A stretch of 7,478 bases of DNA from Candidatus Aminicenantota bacterium (lineage in GTDB: Bacteria > Acidobacteriota > Aminicenantia > Aminicenantales > Aminicenantaceae), in NCBI GenBank assembly GCA_030673995.1, contig DAOUYU010000084.1:1-7478 (forward strand), given 5' to 3'. The notes beneath the pieces were generated by a model. The model was not told the origin of the DNA. It saw only the letters and a program-made list of their open reading frames with translations, and did not search any database. The stretch's first letter is position 1. The number at the start of each line of letters is the position of its first letter. Shown here in pieces: positions 6,049 through 7,478 of this stretch. The position numbers and the translations under genes are program-made.

Positions 6049-6067
6049 TTAAAAACGAGGGAAAGAT

Positions 6068-6514
6068 ATGTCTAGGGATGAAGATATAGAAAAATTTACT
6101 CACGAACTTCAAGTACAGATTATGGAGCAAATAAGGAAACGATACTCGCAAACCGTTATCGATCACTGGCAAAACCCCAGAAATTTCAGAAAAATTGAGA
6201 ATCCAGATGGATACGCCAAGGTGAAAGGTTCCTGTGGGGATACCATGGAGATGTTCATAAAAGTAAAAGAGGAAACAATATCAGAGTGTGCTTTTCAAAC
6301 TGACGGCTGTGGAACAAGCATAGTCTGTGGAAGTATAACCACAGAGTTAACTAAGGATAAATCCTTCACACAGGCGCTGGCGAGTGTCGGTCCAGGTGAG
6401 ATTTTAGAAAAACTTGGGGGATTGCCCGAAGCAGATGTCCACTGTGCCCATTTAGCAGCTGAAACGATGAGAAGAGCCTTGGCCGATTATCTCTACCAGA
6501 AAAGGTCCTTCTAG
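6068..6514 (+). CDS. NifU/IscU-like Fe-S cluster assembly scaffold protein
   Basis: This 148-residue scaffold provides the conserved ligands for transient Fe-S cluster assembly: C56 with D58 in GSCGDTM, C81 in TDGCGTS, and H125/C126 in VHCAH. YSQTVIDHWQNPRNF (26-40) is the N-terminal signature of the IscU/NifU N-domain. The motifs resemble the stand-alone NifU-like group of anaerobes and archaea more than classic IscU: GSCGDTMEMFI, an extra C87 in IVCGS, and GGLPEADVHCA. About 25 charged residues precede the usual start. There is no C-terminal Nfu domain and no cysteine desulfurase gene in the window. A GAGGG at 6057-6061 lies 6 bases before the ATG. The gene could supply clusters to the ferredoxin-ATPases upstream, but a regulated gene separates them. 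Confidence 0.9.
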   Translation: MSRDEDIEKFTHELQVQIMEQIRKRYSQTVIDHWQNPRNFRKIENPDGYAKVKGSCGDTMEMFIKVKEETISECAFQTDGCGTSIVCGSITTELTKDKSFTQALASVGPGEILEKLGGLPEADVHCAHLAAETMRRALADYLYQKRSF

Positions 6515-6516
6515 AA

Positions 6517-6538
6517 AAAACTGAATGGGCTCAATTTT
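6517..6538. terminator. Weak candidate bidirectional terminator between converging genes
   Basis: AAAACTGA (6517-6524), loop atgggc and TCAATTTT (6531-6538) form an imperfect stem with one C/A mismatch. T-rich ends are available on both strands. It fits the 22-bp gap between converging genes, but the stem is short and AT-rich, so its strength is doubtful. Confidence 0.3.
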
Positions 6539-7478
6539 AAAAGTAATACCGACATCGGAATTCTAATCGGAAATCATTCTGTTTTTCTCCAAATTCACTC
6601 CCTCTCAATCCAAAAATGGTTGTTCCCTTCACTCGAAGTTCTAAATTAGTCACGGGATTATAGAACAGCTCCAGGGCCATGGAAAAACTTTTATCGTTGA
6701 GATTAAAGATGCTTGTAAGAGAAGGAATAAAATAAAGGATATTAAAAGGCTCTTTCTGGCTTACCCGCAGAAACATATAATCCCTCATAGGAGTAAATTT
6801 TCTGTAATTTTCGCCTAACGGGCCGGCAGCCAACTTAAGCAGATTATCATTACCTGTTAAAAGGAAAGAGTTGCAGGCATTTTCGATAATCACATAGAAA
6901 TCCTCCATTTCTTTGGAGGTAAAGCCCTCTCCGTTCTTGTAGTATTCCAGAAAAAAGGTCGTATTGGTTTGAGTAAGAAACCGAATGCCTGCCAGAAAGC
7001 TTTTGCTTGAATATTCCTTCTCTCTGAGAGTTCCCTCGCGATCAAGCCACCGTTTCCGGAAATTCGGTATGAAAGAAAATTCCCCGTGTATTTCAAAATT
7101 GGAAATGATATTACGGGAGAAGTCGATTCCAAAGCGAGCCGGCACACTCCCTCCGGCTAAAAACATGAAGTCTATATCGGTATCGTGAAAAAGGAAATAA
7201 ATTTTCCCGCCAAAATTCAAATAATTCAGCTCTCCAAATCCGCTGTTAATACGATTTACAACCGGAAGCAAAAAGGGAGTGACTGTGATTGTTTTTAATG
7301 GCCCTTTGAAACTTCTGATGTAATCCACGGAAATAAGCGTAAAGCCTTCCAAAGCAAGTTCTGGATCATTGGGATCTTTGTGTTTATCAATAAAAGCAAC
7401 AGGATTCCAGGCATATCCTTTGCCCCATTTCATTCTTTTCTTCCCTATATCAATTTGGAAAAAAAGAGACGGCTTTAA
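6537..7478 (-). CDS. Probable outer-membrane beta-barrel protein (partial, 5' end outside window)
   Basis: The minus-strand frame is open from the window edge at 7478 to a TAA at 6537-6539, showing 313 C-terminal residues. An ATG at 7431-7433 is internal: the 15 upstream in-frame codons have no stop and encode FFQIDIGKKRMKWGKGYAWNP, which reads as continuous strand. The IG-x-x-R-x-x-WG-x-G-x-x-WNP-x-x-F pattern resembles the barrel-strand motif of porin-like families such as DUF1302/alginate-export proteins. Alternating aromatic/polar segments and a terminal Phe (RCRYYF) fit an outer-membrane beta-barrel recognised by BAM. The segment IDKHKDPNDPELALEG may be a loop. No substrate can be assigned. 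The gene converges on the NifU-like gene and is independent of it. Confidence 0.65.
   Translation of the reverse strand, partial: LKPSLFFQIDIGKKRMKWGKGYAWNPVAFIDKHKDPNDPELALEGFTLISVDYIRSFKGPLKTITVTPFLLPVVNRINSGFGELNYLNFGGKIYFLFHDTDIDFMFLAGGSVPARFGIDFSRNIISNFEIHGEFSFIPNFRKRWLDREGTLREKEYSSKSFLAGIRFLTQTNTTFFLEYYKNGEGFTSKEMEDFYVIIENACNSFLLTGNDNLLKLAAGPLGENYRKFTPMRDYMFLRVSQKEPFNILYFIPSLTSIFNLNDKSFSMALELFYNPVTNLELRVKGTTIFGLRGSEFGEKQNDFRLEFRCRYYF

Noticed and set aside
7431..7433. ATG at 7433 as the start of the beta-barrel gene
   Set aside because: The frame continues without a stop to the window edge, the upstream codons complete a barrel-strand motif, and a start here would lack a signal peptide.

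Overview
The window suggests a chromosomal segment from an anaerobic, Gram-negative-type bacterium with a moderately AT-rich genome. The reasons are a pair of MinD-like ATPases carrying inserted ferredoxin domains, an FmdB-type zinc ribbon, a NifU-like Fe-S scaffold, a signal-peptide-bearing Spy/CpxP-like protein and part of a probable outer-membrane beta-barrel. Desulfobacterota, Aminicenantes or similar lineages would fit, but the sequence alone does not fix the taxon. I see no mobile element, CRISPR array, rRNA or tRNA.

Layout. Positions 2-52 are the last codons of a small cysteine-containing protein. Next come an FmdB-family zinc ribbon protein (62-307) and, after a 50-bp gap, five plus-strand genes joined by four consecutive 4-bp stop/start overlaps: a COG1237-type metallo-beta-lactamase-fold hydrolase (358-1083), ferredoxin-ATPase 1 (1080-1922), ferredoxin-ATPase 2 (1919-2809), a three-helix DUF4405-like membrane protein with two C-terminal repeats (2806-3768), and a PLP-dependent class I/II aminotransferase (3765-5066). 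A 115-bp intergenic region follows, with a perfect 26-bp palindrome over a candidate promoter. It precedes a secreted Spy/CpxP-like protein with a Gly/Arg/Tyr-rich tail (5182-5931). A 136-bp structured spacer leads to a stand-alone NifU/IscU-like scaffold (6068-6514). The minus strand carries a converging beta-barrel gene (6537 to the window edge), whose true start lies outside.

How the genes may work together. Paired ferredoxin-ATPases with an MBL hydrolase and FmdB-like proteins recur in anaerobes, often near NifX/NifB-type Mo-Fe cofactor-binding proteins; the ORP complex of Desulfovibrio is the best known relative. Here the same translationally coupled unit also contains a His-bearing membrane protein and an aminotransferase. 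My inference is a redox- or metal-cluster-related ATPase module with a membrane partner. The NifU-like gene fits the Fe-S theme but is a separate unit. The Spy-like and beta-barrel genes are envelope functions with no evident mechanistic link. The least explained elements are the membrane protein with its exactly spaced repeats, the aminotransferase's place in this operon, and the palindromic operator candidate.
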